Under the pieces are notes generated by a model. It made no database searches, was not told the origin of the DNA, and saw only the letters and a program-made list of their open reading frames with translations. Positions 33,458 to 42,158 of a DNA stretch of 64,000 nucleotides are shown in pieces (within the stretch, counting starts at the first letter, position 1; each line of letters starts with the position of its first letter). This DNA is from Paracoccus aerodenitrificans (GTDB taxonomy: Bacteria; Pseudomonadota; Alphaproteobacteria; Rhodobacterales; Rhodobacteraceae), in the NCBI RefSeq assembly GCF_027913215.1, contig NZ_CP115784.1:1488001-1552000 (forward strand), written 5' to 3'. Made by a program: the position numbers and the translations under genes.

Positions 33458-34467
33458 TTCAGATCATCGGCATGCTGTTCGATGAAACGATCCGCCGAGC
33501 CGCGCCCGGCATTGAACATCCGCTCCAGCATACCGGGATTGGGCAGCATCTTGCTGCGTGCGCTGAGATCGTTCATCAGCGTATCGTCCATGATCATGTG
33601 CAGCAGCACATTCTTCATGACCTTGCCCTCAAGCCGCTTTTCGTCGTGCAATCGTTTGACGAAATTGATCGCCCGCAACTCGGACAGAAGGGCGCTGTTG
33701 AAGCTGATTTCATTAACGCGGTCGGCGATTTCTCCCGGCGAATGCGGAACATCCTCACGCCGCATAGGGTTGATGTTCACGACGACGATATCCCGCGGCA
33801 GATCCGGATGGTAAAGCGGCCATAGCGACGGGTTCCCCGAATAGCCGCCATCCCAGTATTCCTCAAGCTGCCCGGTCACCGGGTCGTTGATCTTGATTGC
33901 GCGATAGATCGTGGGCAGGCAGGCCGAGGCAAGCACCGCATCCACAGTCACTTCACGATCCATGAAAACCCGCGCCTGACCCGTGCGCACATTGGTCGCG
34001 TTGACGAAAATCCGCGTTTCGCAATGCGCCCCGAATTCCGGATAGGGCATGGTCCGCAAGATGGCCCGCAGCGGGTTTGAATAAAACGGACCGTAATCAT
34101 AAGGGCTGAACAACCGGGTCATATTGTCAAGCCAGGCGACCGGAGAAAACAGCTCTGTCAGTCTTTCGAAGCTGCGGGGCACCGGGAACATCGAGTGCAG
34201 CCAGCGAACGACGCGGGAATCGCTGACCTGGCCAACCTCGCTCCAGATATGGCGAAGGTTTTCACGCGCTGCCCTGCGACCGTTGCGGCCTTGCGCGGCG
34301 GCAAGACCGGCGTGAAGGGCCGCGCCGTTCAGCGCCCCGGCGGATGTTCCGGTGATCGCCGCAATATCCAGCCATTCCTCTTCCAGAAGCCGGTCAAGCA
34401 CTCCCCAGGTAAATGCGCCATGTGCACCGCCGCCCTGCAAAGCGAGGTTGATCCTGCGTCGTTCCAT
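33400..34467 (-). CDS. Patatin-like phospholipase
   Basis: Serine lipid acyl hydrolase of the patatin family, 355 aa from ATG at 34467 (MERRRINLALQGGGAHGAFTWGVLDRL) preceded by AGGAAA. The oxyanion GGGAHG, the nucleophile elbow GTSAG (ITGTSAGALNGAAL) and the catalytic Asp in YWDGGYSGNPSLWPLYH (DGG) are all intact. There is no signal peptide, so it is either cytoplasmic or exported by a special route. It may hydrolyse membrane phospholipids or storage lipids. It overlaps the DUF502 3' end by 58 bp and has no obvious operon partner. Confidence 0.94.
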   Translation of the reverse strand: MERRRINLALQGGGAHGAFTWGVLDRLLEEEWLDIAAITGTSAGALNGAALHAGLAAAQGRNGRRAARENLRHIWSEVGQVSDSRVVRWLHSMFPVPRSFERLTELFSPVAWLDNMTRLFSPYDYGPFYSNPLRAILRTMPYPEFGAHCETRIFVNATNVRTGQARVFMDREVTVDAVLASACLPTIYRAIKINDPVTGQLEEYWDGGYSGNPSLWPLYHPDLPRDIVVVNINPMRREDVPHSPGEIADRVNEISFNSALLSELRAINFVKRLHDEKRLEGKVMKNVLLHMIMDDTLMNDLSARSKMLPNPGMLERMFNAGRGSADRFIEQHADDLNQRDSVDMSALFPRRVSLG

Positions 34468-34621
34468 AGCGGTTTCCTGCCTCGTTATCCGTTTGATCTT
34501 CCTGCGTCCTGCACGCACTGGCCACAACGCCGGGCAAAGCCCGGCAGTTCACGGCACGGCGCGGATAACATAGTTGACGCTACGGCAGACAAGCGGCAAC
34601 CGACAGATCAGGGATCGGCAC

Positions 34622-35959
34622 TCAGCCATAAGTTGCGGCATATTGCACAGGTCGCGCCAGGATCACACGGTTGCGGCCGGCCTGCTTGGCGGCCAGCATC
34701 GCCGCGTCGGCACGATTGATCAGCTCATCCGCCCCGCCTGCCCCGACGCCATCATCGCTGACGCAGATACCGACCGAGACCGAAACGCTCACATCGACCG
34801 GCCCGGCCAGCCCGTTCACCCGCATTGCGCTTGCGGCCAGATGATGCCGGATATTCTCGGCCAGCGAGACAGAGCCGGTTTCATCCATCCGGGGCAGAAG
34901 CAGCATGAACTCCTCTCCGCCCCACCGCGCGATCCTGGCCGATTCCGGGCTGCAGCGAGTCAGCAGGCTGCCAACCTCACGCAGGACAGTGTCGCCTGCC
35001 CCGTGCCCGTAGCGGTCGTTGATCGATTTGAAATGATCGATATCGGCCATGACCAGTCCAAAACCCTCACCCGAGCGGATCGTTCTGGCGATCTCATGCT
35101 CAAGCGCCCTGCGGTTCAGAAGGTCGGTCAGCGAATCGGTCCGGGCCAGCCGCAATGCCGTACTGGATGCATGCTGTGCCCGCTCTGCCTCATGGCTGCG
35201 GCGCAGGAGAAACTGCATTTTCGCAGCAAGCTCTGCCTTATCGCCGCATAATTCGGGCCGGACGGGCAAAACCTCGGCAGCGCCCATGTCGAAGGCCCGC
35301 GCTTCTTCCTCGGCAGATTCCGTGCTTTGCAGCATGACAAGCGAGGTTCCCCGTGCATCGGCCATCATCCGGGCGCGAAGATCGGCCAGTCGCTGCAACC
35401 CGGCACTCCCCGCGCCCGCATCGACCAGAAGCACCGCGATCCGGTCACGCAGCCGGGCAAATCCGTCGCGCGACGAAATCCGCGAGATCGTCAGCCCCAC
35501 CGAAGCAAGCAGAGACTGCCAGTCACGCGCAAGCGCAGCGTCATCGGTCAGCAATGCGATCTTGTCGGGGAAACTGAACGCTGCACCGGATTCCGCAAAT
35601 CCCGTCTCACGGCAGACCGGAAGCGCCAGCCAACTGCGCAGCCGCGCCCGCATGACGATGTCGTCGCAATTGTGGTCAAGCAGAAACCCTGCCCCCGCAG
35701 TAAGCGCAGCGAGACGCTGGCTGGGTGCACAAATGGCGATCACTGGCACCCTGACGCGCCGCAGAAGCCAGTCGATCTGCTGCCCAAGGACCGACGCATC
35801 GCGATTTCGGACCAGCACGGCACGGGCACGCGACTCCGGCTGTAACGCATCCGCAACGTTTTCCGAGGTCCGCACATCGTAATGCGCAGCACGAAGCCGG
35901 GCTTTCATGGAACATCGCGACGTGACGTCCCCATCTATTAACAGGATCTCTCCAAGCAT
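34622..35959 (-). CDS. PleD-like diguanylate cyclase with degenerate receiver domains
   Basis: Two receiver-like domains (about residues 1-120 and 145-260) plus a GGDEF domain (about 285-440), 445 aa from ATG at 35959 (MLGEILLIDGDVTSRCSMKARL), the PleD architecture. The active site is RWGGEEF, so cyclase activity is plausible. In receiver 1 the phospho-acceptor position in RAVLVRNRD is not Asp, and the RxxD inhibitory site before GGEEF appears as PESA, so phosphoactivation and product inhibition are both doubtful. c-di-GMP would affect surface growth and cell cycle. It is divergent from the DUF3572/H-NOX/cyclase operon, 78 bp away. Confidence 0.9.
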   Translation of the reverse strand: MLGEILLIDGDVTSRCSMKARLRAAHYDVRTSENVADALQPESRARAVLVRNRDASVLGQQIDWLLRRVRVPVIAICAPSQRLAALTAGAGFLLDHNCDDIVMRARLRSWLALPVCRETGFAESGAAFSFPDKIALLTDDAALARDWQSLLASVGLTISRISSRDGFARLRDRIAVLLVDAGAGSAGLQRLADLRARMMADARGTSLVMLQSTESAEEEARAFDMGAAEVLPVRPELCGDKAELAAKMQFLLRRSHEAERAQHASSTALRLARTDSLTDLLNRRALEHEIARTIRSGEGFGLVMADIDHFKSINDRYGHGAGDTVLREVGSLLTRCSPESARIARWGGEEFMLLLPRMDETGSVSLAENIRHHLAASAMRVNGLAGPVDVSVSVSVGICVSDDGVGAGGADELINRADAAMLAAKQAGRNRVILARPVQYAATYG

Positions 35960-36037
35960 GATTTTCTTGCCTCGCTTCTGCTCGGAGGGCAAATTCGCAC
36001 AGACCGATTAACAGAAAGTTTCAGGCATCCATTTCAG

Positions 36038-36304
36038 ATGATCACACCACGTCAGGCGCATGAAATTGCAGACAATCTTCTTCTTTATGTTCTGCAGGAC
36101 CCGGAACTGCTCAGCAGCCTGATCGGACGCAGCGGGATCGATCCGGCACAGTTGAACCAGCTGGTAAACGGCGATGACGTGCATGAATTCATCCTTGAGT
36201 TCGTCGCCGAAAGCGATGATCGCGTGATTGCCTGCGCCGAGGCGACGGGGATCGCGGCTTCGGATATTGCCTTTGCGGCCCGGCTTCTGGCGCGGCGCGA
36301 TTGA
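36038..36304 (+). CDS. DUF3572 family protein
   Basis: Small alphaproteobacterial protein, 88 aa, all-helical and acidic: MITPRQAHEIADNLLLYVLQDPELLSSLIGRSG, then HEFILEFVAESDDRVIACAEATGIAASDIAFAARLLARR. It is the first gene of a run with the H-NOX and HNOBA-GGDEF genes (46 bp gap to H-NOX). DUF3572 genes often lie next to PleD-type regulators in this class, and here the divergent neighbour is a PleD-like protein. Function unknown. Confidence 0.88.
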   Translation: MITPRQAHEIADNLLLYVLQDPELLSSLIGRSGIDPAQLNQLVNGDDVHEFILEFVAESDDRVIACAEATGIAASDIAFAARLLARRD

Positions 36305-36329
36305 CGGACTGTTAAGCTCTTCATGCTAG

Positions 36330-36349
36330 GCCTCCTCCGGAAAGGAGGC
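36330..36349 (+). promoter_or_regulatory. Hairpin that masks the H-NOX ribosome-binding site
   Basis: GCCTCCT-CCGGAA-AGGAGGC: a perfect 7-bp, GC-rich stem with 6-nt loop whose right arm is the entire Shine-Dalgarno AGGAGG. The start codon follows at once (ATG at 36350 or 36353). In the folded state the site would be closed, so translation could depend on coupling to DUF3572, a protein or an RNA. An in-frame ATG at 36323 would translate through the hairpin. Confidence 0.7.
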
Positions 36350-36352
36350 ATG

Positions 36353-36922
36353 ATGCATGGTTTCGTTATCCGGGGGATCGAACTTTTTCTGCGGGCGCGG
36401 CATGGCGACGCGGTCTGGGCCGATCTGTGCCGCGATTGCGGTCTGGACCGGCGCGGAACTCAGATCCTTCACGAATATGGCCAGGATGTCGCGCCGGCGA
36501 TGATCCGGTCTGCCTGCAAATCTCTGCAATTGGGACGTGAGGAATTGCTGGAAGATATCGGCGGCTGGATCCCGCGGCTGGACAGTGTCCGCCATATCAT
36601 GCGGTTCAGCGGCTCATCCTTTCAGGATTTCGTGCTGTCGCTGGATGACCTTCATGATCGGGGAAGCGCGGTATTGCCGGGGCTTATATTGCCACGGATT
36701 GTGACTCTGCGCTCGGGTCCGGGCAGTTACCGGCTTTCAGTCAGCGCTGATCAGGATGGCTGGCTGCCGGTTCTTTGTGGATTTCTTCGGGGTATGGCGG
36801 ATGATTATGGCGTTCTGGCAATTGTCGAAACGGCTGACTCCGGTCTGACCGTGACGATTATCGACGACAGTTTCGCCGAGGGCAGCCGGTTCTCGATGCA
36901 CGGCACGGCAGGGGCCGCATGA
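36353..36922 (+). CDS. H-NOX (heme NO-binding) domain protein
   Basis: Stand-alone HNOB/H-NOX domain, 189 aa from ATG at 36353 (MHGFVIRGIELFLRARHG); 36350 or 36323 are possible starts. It would bind heme through H101 in SLDDLHDRG (equivalent to His102 of known H-NOX), and P114 matches the conserved distorting proline. The heme-propionate motif YxSxR is degenerate: the aligned LRSGP keeps only the Ser. Thus heme binding and NO or oxygen sensing are likely but unproven. It overlaps the downstream HNOBA-GGDEF gene by 4 bp, the typical sensor-effector pairing, and its ribosome site is in a hairpin. Confidence 0.87.
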   Translation: MHGFVIRGIELFLRARHGDAVWADLCRDCGLDRRGTQILHEYGQDVAPAMIRSACKSLQLGREELLEDIGGWIPRLDSVRHIMRFSGSSFQDFVLSLDDLHDRGSAVLPGLILPRIVTLRSGPGSYRLSVSADQDGWLPVLCGFLRGMADDYGVLAIVETADSGLTVTIIDDSFAEGSRFSMHGTAGAA

Positions 36923-37953
36923 CGGATATCCCCACGATCCCGGTTGAGCGGCTGGCCACGATGATGCCAATGCATCTGCTGATCGATTCTGCGGGGGTGA
37001 TCCGCTCTTGCGGGACGACCCTGCGCAAGCTGATCGGGTCGACGCGGAATGTGCAGACCGCATTTGAACTGCGGCGTTCCTCTCCGGGTACGGAAATGCT
37101 GGATATGCTGACCGAAGCAGCGGCAAGCGGGACGCGGGTTTTTCTGGGACTTCAGGGCAGTTCCCTGCCCTCGCTGCGTGGAGAGGCGGTTTTATTGGCT
37201 CAGGGCGATCTGCTGCTGAATCTGGGCTTCGGTATCGGCGTGATCGAGGCGATCGGGATCTATAACCTGACCGATGCCGATTTCTCTGCCAATGAGCTGG
37301 CGATTGAAATCATGTATCTGCACAAGGCCAGCCAGGCCATTCGGGGTGAGCTGTCGCGCCATAGTCTCAGCCTTGAAGAGGCAAGGCGGACGGCGGAAAT
37401 GCAGGCCTTTACCGATCCTCTGACCGGGCTTCTCAACCGACGCGGTTTCGAGATGGCGCTGCGCTCGGTGATTGAATCGCGGTCCCGGCCCGATGGGCAA
37501 AGGCAGGAATTTGCGGTTCTGCAAATAGATCTCGACCGCTTCAAGGAGGTGAATGACCGCTTCGGCCATGCCGCCGGAGATGAGGTTCTGCACCGGACAG
37601 CGGAACGGCTGAAGGATGTGCTGCGTGATGAAGACCGCATTGCGCGGGTCGGTGGAGACGAGTTCACCGTGATCCTGCCCGGCGCAAGCTGTGCTGAAAC
37701 ACTTGAACAGATCGGCGAAAGGATCATCGCGGCGACACAGCAGCCCGTGCGCTTTCAGCAGCATCTGTGCCGGATCTCGGCAAGCATTGGCGGCATCATG
37801 TCGCGCCAACTCGGACAGTTGGACGCAAACCGGATGCTGGCTGAGGCGGATACGGCACTTTATGCGGCGAAGAATGCCGGGAAAGGCTGTATCCGGCTTT
37901 ATCAGGGGGGTAGGTCCGATCAATCAGAAAAGAGGAACGCAAAAGAAGCGTAG
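36919..37953 (+). CDS. HNOBA-GGDEF diguanylate cyclase
   Basis: Cytoplasmic c-di-GMP synthase, 344 aa. The N-terminal 130 residues (MPMHLLIDSAGVIRSCGTTLRKLIG ...) resemble the PAS-like H-NOX-associated domain, a helical linker follows (residues about 130-165), then the GGDEF domain with DPLTGLLNRRGFEMAL, LQIDLDRFKEVNDRFGHAAGDEVL and RVGGDEF. The inhibitory RxxD site (RDED, nine residues before GGDEF) is intact. The 4-bp overlap with H-NOX suggests that NO- or O2-bound H-NOX controls its activity by direct contact. Contrasts with the nearby PleD-like protein, which lacks the inhibitory site. Confidence 0.92.
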   Translation: MTDIPTIPVERLATMMPMHLLIDSAGVIRSCGTTLRKLIGSTRNVQTAFELRRSSPGTEMLDMLTEAAASGTRVFLGLQGSSLPSLRGEAVLLAQGDLLLNLGFGIGVIEAIGIYNLTDADFSANELAIEIMYLHKASQAIRGELSRHSLSLEEARRTAEMQAFTDPLTGLLNRRGFEMALRSVIESRSRPDGQRQEFAVLQIDLDRFKEVNDRFGHAAGDEVLHRTAERLKDVLRDEDRIARVGGDEFTVILPGASCAETLEQIGERIIAATQQPVRFQQHLCRISASIGGIMSRQLGQLDANRMLAEADTALYAAKNAGKGCIRLYQGGRSDQSEKRNAKEA

Positions 37954-38174
37954 TCATCATTGTGTGCTGTGGCGTGTCGCTGAAAGTCTGGCTTTCGATG
38001 AAGTCTAACCCGTGTGCCTCTGTGAGGGCCGTCGGCACCGAGGAAAGCCATAGTTTCAGGATTGCCGGAACGCACAGTTCAAACCCCGGCCCCAGCCATT
38101 ATAATATCGCGGGCTGACCGACGCATCGCCCTTCAAATCCTGTTGAGCCTCGTCCGGTCCCGTCATAAATCTTC

Positions 38175-38789
38175 ATGATGAAACAGGGTTTTCCTACAGT
38201 AACGCGCGGGCAGCGCATCGGGCTTTTCGGCGGATCCTTCGATCCCGCGCATGAGGGGCATGTCAGGCTGACCGAAGAGGCTCTGAAGCGGTTAGGGCTG
38301 GATCGGGTCTGGTGGCTGATTACGCCGGGCAACCCTCTGAAATCGCGCCAGCCCGCGCCGATGCAGGAACGCATCGCCTTTGCGCACAGGCTTATGGATG
38401 ATCCCCGCGTGATCGTCACCGGGCTGGAGGAAAGGCTGAAAACCCGGACGACCGTCGAAACCATCGCGGCGTTGCAGCTTATTTATCCTCAGGCGCGTTT
38501 CACCTGGCTGATGGGATCGGATAATCTGGTTCAGTTCAGCCAATGGGAACGCTGGCAGGAGATTGCCGAACGCGTCCCAATCGGCGTCGTTGCCCGCCCC
38601 GGCACAAGGCTGCCGGCGCGTCTGTCGAAAGCGGCGCGGATCATGGCGCCGTATCGTCTGCCCGAAAATCAGGCAGAGCGACTTGGCTCTGCGACGCCGC
38701 CCGCCTGGGTGATGGTGAACATGCCGATGACAAACGCCTCATCGACAGCGATCCGGGCGGCGCGGCTGGCGCGTGACCGGACGGAATAA
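38175..38789 (+). CDS. nadD: Nicotinate-nucleotide adenylyltransferase
   Basis: Adenylates nicotinate mononucleotide in NAD synthesis. 204 aa; MMKQGFPTVTRGQRIGLFGGSFDPAHEGHVRL carries the nucleotidyltransferase motif GSFDPxHxGH, and NASSTAIRAAR the C-terminal ISSTxIR. WWLITPGNPLK and TWLMGSDNLVQFSQWERW are typical of NadD. Starts at either of two tandem ATGs (38175 or 38178). It is not in the usual obgE-proA-nadD-rsfS order. Convergent with the enoyl-CoA hydratase, 11 bp apart. Confidence 0.95.
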   Translation: MMKQGFPTVTRGQRIGLFGGSFDPAHEGHVRLTEEALKRLGLDRVWWLITPGNPLKSRQPAPMQERIAFAHRLMDDPRVIVTGLEERLKTRTTVETIAALQLIYPQARFTWLMGSDNLVQFSQWERWQEIAERVPIGVVARPGTRLPARLSKAARIMAPYRLPENQAERLGSATPPAWVMVNMPMTNASSTAIRAARLARDRTE

Positions 38790-38800
38790 GGACCCCTGCC

Positions 38801-39571
38801 CTATTTCCCGCTGAATTTCGGAGCACGTTTTTCGAGAAACGCCGTCACACCTTCCCGGAAATCCGCGCTGCGTCCTGCCTGCCCCTGCAGTTCGGCCTCA
38901 AGGTCGAGCTGTTTGGCGAAATCGCTCGCGCCGGATTCGCGGATCGCACGGCGCACCGAGAGATAGGCCGAGGTCGGACCGCCAGCCAGTTGCCGCGCTC
39001 TTTCCTGTACTGCTTCGACAAATCCGGCTTCCGGGACAGATTGCCAGATCATGCCCCATTCCTCGGCCTGAGCAGCCGGAATCTTCTCGGCGAACAGCAT
39101 CATCCCCATTGCACGGGCATTGCCGACCAGCCTTGGCAGGATCCAGGTGCCGCCCGCATCCGGGATCAGCCCGATCTTCGTGAAAGCCTGCGCGAAATAG
39201 GCGCTTTCCACCGCGATCACCACATCCGCCGTCAGCGCCAGATTGGCCCCTGCCCCCGCAGCGGCACCGTTCACCGCCGCGATGACGGGTGCCCGGCAGT
39301 TGATTACAGCCTGCAACATGGGTTCGTATTCGCGCCGAAGAATGCCCTCGACATCCTCTGCGGCGGCCACATCCGTCAAATCCTGCCCGGAACAGAATGC
39401 GGCACCCGCACCGGTCATCACGACGCATCTCGTTTTTTCATCAACGCTGTTCAGCGCCTGAGTGATCTCTTCGCGCATTTTCGAGTTCAGCGCGTTCATC
39501 ACCTGAGGCCGGTTCAGCATCAGCGTGGAGATACCGTTATTCGTGGAAAAGCTGATCGTTTCGTAAGCCAT
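38801..39571 (-). CDS. Enoyl-CoA hydratase/isomerase (PaaG-like)
   Basis: Crotonase-fold enzyme, 256 aa from ATG at 39571 (MAYETISFSTNNGISTLML) after AGGAGG. The oxyanion-hole motifs are GAGAAFCSGQDL and NGAAAGAGANLAL; the acidic residue in FTKIGLIPDAGGTWILPRLVG is D, as in PaaG-type isomerases rather than the paired Glu of hydratases. It could be 1,2-epoxyphenylacetyl-CoA isomerase or a related beta-oxidation step, but no paa genes are adjacent. It follows the ccmF-ccmH unit on the same strand by 86 bp, an arrangement common in Rhodobacteraceae. Confidence 0.9.
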   Translation of the reverse strand: MAYETISFSTNNGISTLMLNRPQVMNALNSKMREEITQALNSVDEKTRCVVMTGAGAAFCSGQDLTDVAAAEDVEGILRREYEPMLQAVINCRAPVIAAVNGAAAGAGANLALTADVVIAVESAYFAQAFTKIGLIPDAGGTWILPRLVGNARAMGMMLFAEKIPAAQAEEWGMIWQSVPEAGFVEAVQERARQLAGGPTSAYLSVRRAIRESGASDFAKQLDLEAELQGQAGRSADFREGVTAFLEKRAPKFSGK

Positions 39572-39657
39572 GTCATCCTCCTGCTTGAGGCCGAGCATGG
39601 CCTGATCGCGACAGGACGGAAAGCCCGTCGTCGCGTCACAAGGCGGCTGATCCTGCG

Positions 39658-40113
39658 TCAGCCCTTCATGATCTCATCAAGCCGGGCGCGTTCCTCGGGC
39701 GAAAGGGATGGCCCGGTTTCCGTCTGCGCGGGAGGTCTGCGGCTGACGACGAAGCGCCAGCCCAGAAGGGCTGCGAGAAGCGCCATCAAGGGTCCGGCAA
39801 GATAGAGGATCAGATTGCTGCCCGTGGCACGAGGCTCGAACAGGACGAATTCGCCGAAACGGTCGGTGACGGCTTCGACGACTTCCGCGTCGCTGTCACC
39901 CTCGACCAGCCTTTCGCGCACATAAATCCGCAAATCGCGGCTGATCGCGGCATTGGATTCGTCGATATTCTCGCCCTGACAGACCGGGCAGCGCAGATCC
40001 TGCGAGATGTCCCGGGCGCGGGCTTCCAGTTGGGCGTCGTCCAGCACCTCATCGGGCTGCACGGCAAAAACCGGTCCCGGAAGCAGCAGCAGGATCAGCA
40101 GAAGCCGCTTCAT
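39658..40113 (-). CDS. ccmH: Cytochrome c-type biogenesis protein CcmH
   Basis: Periplasmic thiol oxidoreductase that reduces apocytochrome c or CcmG for heme ligation. 151 aa from ATG at 40113 (MKRLLLILLLLPGPVFA, signal peptide). The redox motif LRCPVCQ is followed by ENIDESNAAISRDLRIYVRERLVEGDSDAEVVEAVTDRFGEFVLFEP, which is textbook CcmH. One transmembrane segment at about residues 104-125. It lacks the fused CcmI part, so this is the short form. ATGA overlap (4 bp) with ccmF. Confidence 0.96.
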   Translation of the reverse strand: MKRLLLILLLLPGPVFAVQPDEVLDDAQLEARARDISQDLRCPVCQGENIDESNAAISRDLRIYVRERLVEGDSDAEVVEAVTDRFGEFVLFEPRATGSNLILYLAGPLMALLAALLGWRFVVSRRPPAQTETGPSLSPEERARLDEIMKG

Positions 40114-42071
40114 TCCGCAGGCACCCCGGCCACGCGCTGACGGTGTGCGCCTGCCGCGACCCGCCAGCGGCGGTCGGACAGGCTGACCATCCCTCCGATG
40201 GCCATCATGATGCAGCCGAGCCAGATCCAGTTCGCGAAGGGTTTGATATAGCTGCGCACAGCCCATCCGCCCCCGTCCTGCGGATCGCCGATCACAAGAT
40301 AGATGTCGCGGAGGAAACCGCTGTCGATTGCCGCTTCGGTGGTTGGCATGGCCTGAACCGGGTAGACGCGCTTTTCCGGGTAAAGCAGGGCGACCTGCTT
40401 TCCGTCACGCGCGACCTCCATTTCAGCGGTGGTCGAGATATAGTTCGGCCCCTGCACCTCGCGGACATCCAGCAGGGTGATCTCGTATCCTGCGACACTG
40501 AACGGCTCACCGATGCGGGCGGTGCGGATGTCTTCGACCTGCCAGGCCATCAGCAGGCTGATGCCGATAAAGGTGATCCCCAGCCCCGAATGCGCGATGG
40601 CCTTGCCCCAATCCGCCCGCGGCAGACGGCGCAGCCGGGCAAAGCCGCTGGAGCCGGTGCGGAACCACAACTCTGCCCCTGCCCCGAAGACCAGCCAGGA
40701 CCCGAGCCCCGCCCCGATAACGGCCAAAGCCGAATGACCGGTCGAGACCGCGAAAGCCAGCAGCATGACCGCGAAGCTGAGCATTATCGCGCCGCGCAGG
40801 GGTCTGAGGGCGCGGCGGAGATTGCCGCGTTTCCACGGGATGATCGCCCCGATCGGCAGCACCAGTGCCAGCATGATCATGAACGGGGTGAAGGCTTTTT
40901 CGAAGAAGGGCGGGCCGACCGATAATTTACGGTCGAACAGCATCTCTGCGACAAGCGGCCAGATCGTGCCGACAAACACCACGAATGCCGCGACGGCCAG
41001 AAGGATATTATTCAGCACAAGCGCCCCCTCCCGCGAGAGCGGCGCGAAAACGCCCTTGGCCTGCATCGACCCGGAACGTGCGGCGAAAAGGGTCAGCGCA
41101 CCTCCGACGAAGACCGCGAGGATCGCCAGAATGAAGACACCGCGCGCCGGGTCCGAAGCGAAGCTGTGCACCGAGGTCAGCACGCCCGAGCGTACGATAA
41201 AGGTTCCGATCATCGAGAAACCGAAGCCCATGATGGCCAGAAGGATGGTCCAGCTTTTCAGCACCTCGCGCTTTTCGACGACAATCGCGGAGTGCAGCAG
41301 CGCCGCCGCCAGAAGCCACGGCATGAAGCTGGCATTCTCCACCGGGTCCCAGAACCAGAACCCGCCCCAGCCGAGTTCATAATAGGCCCACCAGGACCCG
41401 AGCGCGATGCCGATGGTCAGGAACATCCATGCCGCCAGCGTCCACGGCCGCACCCATCGCGCCCATGCCGCATCGACACGGCCCTCAAGCAGTGCTGCAA
41501 CGGCAAAAGAGAATGTCATGCTCAGCCCGACATAGCCCAGATAGAGAAATGGCGGATGGAAGGCGAGACCGGGATCCTGCAGCAGCGGGTTCAGGTCGCG
41601 CCCGTCAAACGGCGGCACATCCAGCCGCAGAAACGGGTTCGAGGTGAATATGATGAACGCATAGAAAGCCGCACCTATCGAGGCCTGCACGGCCAGCACC
41701 CGCGCCCGCAGGCTGGGGGGCAGTTGCGCCCCGAATGCGGCGGCGGTCGCACCGAACAGGGCGAGGATCATCACCCAGAGCAGCATCGAGCCTTCATGGT
41801 TCCCCCACACGCCCGAAATCTTGTAGATCATCGGCTTGGCGGAATGCGAATTCTCATAGACCAGTGCGACCGAGAAATCCGAGGTCACAAAGGCGAAACT
41901 CAGCGCGGCAAAGGACAGAGCGACCAGACCGAACTGGGCGATTGCGGCAGGCCGTGCGGCCTCCATCCAGGCGGGCCAGCCTTTTGCCGCGCCGACAAGC
42001 GGCACGATTGTCTGAAACATCGACACCGCGAAGGCGAGGATGAGGGCGAAATGTCCAAGCTCGGCGATCAT
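40110..42071 (-). CDS. ccmF: Heme lyase CcmF
   Basis: Inner-membrane core of the cytochrome c heme lyase (System I), 653 aa with about 15 transmembrane helices. It attaches heme from CcmE to apocytochromes in the periplasm. The WWD domain is visible as WGGFWFWDPVENASFMPWL, and VWGNHEGSMLLWVMILALFG lies at the N-terminal third. A periplasmic domain follows toward the C-terminus (DVREVQGPNYISTTAEMEVARDGK). Operon with ccmH; ccmE is 5.4 kb away on the other strand, so the usual argC-ccmE-ccmF-ccmH order is split here. Confidence 0.97.
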   Translation of the reverse strand: MIAELGHFALILAFAVSMFQTIVPLVGAAKGWPAWMEAARPAAIAQFGLVALSFAALSFAFVTSDFSVALVYENSHSAKPMIYKISGVWGNHEGSMLLWVMILALFGATAAAFGAQLPPSLRARVLAVQASIGAAFYAFIIFTSNPFLRLDVPPFDGRDLNPLLQDPGLAFHPPFLYLGYVGLSMTFSFAVAALLEGRVDAAWARWVRPWTLAAWMFLTIGIALGSWWAYYELGWGGFWFWDPVENASFMPWLLAAALLHSAIVVEKREVLKSWTILLAIMGFGFSMIGTFIVRSGVLTSVHSFASDPARGVFILAILAVFVGGALTLFAARSGSMQAKGVFAPLSREGALVLNNILLAVAAFVVFVGTIWPLVAEMLFDRKLSVGPPFFEKAFTPFMIMLALVLPIGAIIPWKRGNLRRALRPLRGAIMLSFAVMLLAFAVSTGHSALAVIGAGLGSWLVFGAGAELWFRTGSSGFARLRRLPRADWGKAIAHSGLGITFIGISLLMAWQVEDIRTARIGEPFSVAGYEITLLDVREVQGPNYISTTAEMEVARDGKQVALLYPEKRVYPVQAMPTTEAAIDSGFLRDIYLVIGDPQDGGGWAVRSYIKPFANWIWLGCIMMAIGGMVSLSDRRWRVAAGAHRQRVAGVPAE

Positions 42072-42158
42072 ATGTGACTCCCTTGCCGGGGCAGTTTAAC
42101 GCTGCCGCCCGGCAGAAACCAGAGCGCTGCCGGATGCCGTGTCGCTGTGCCGCACCGC

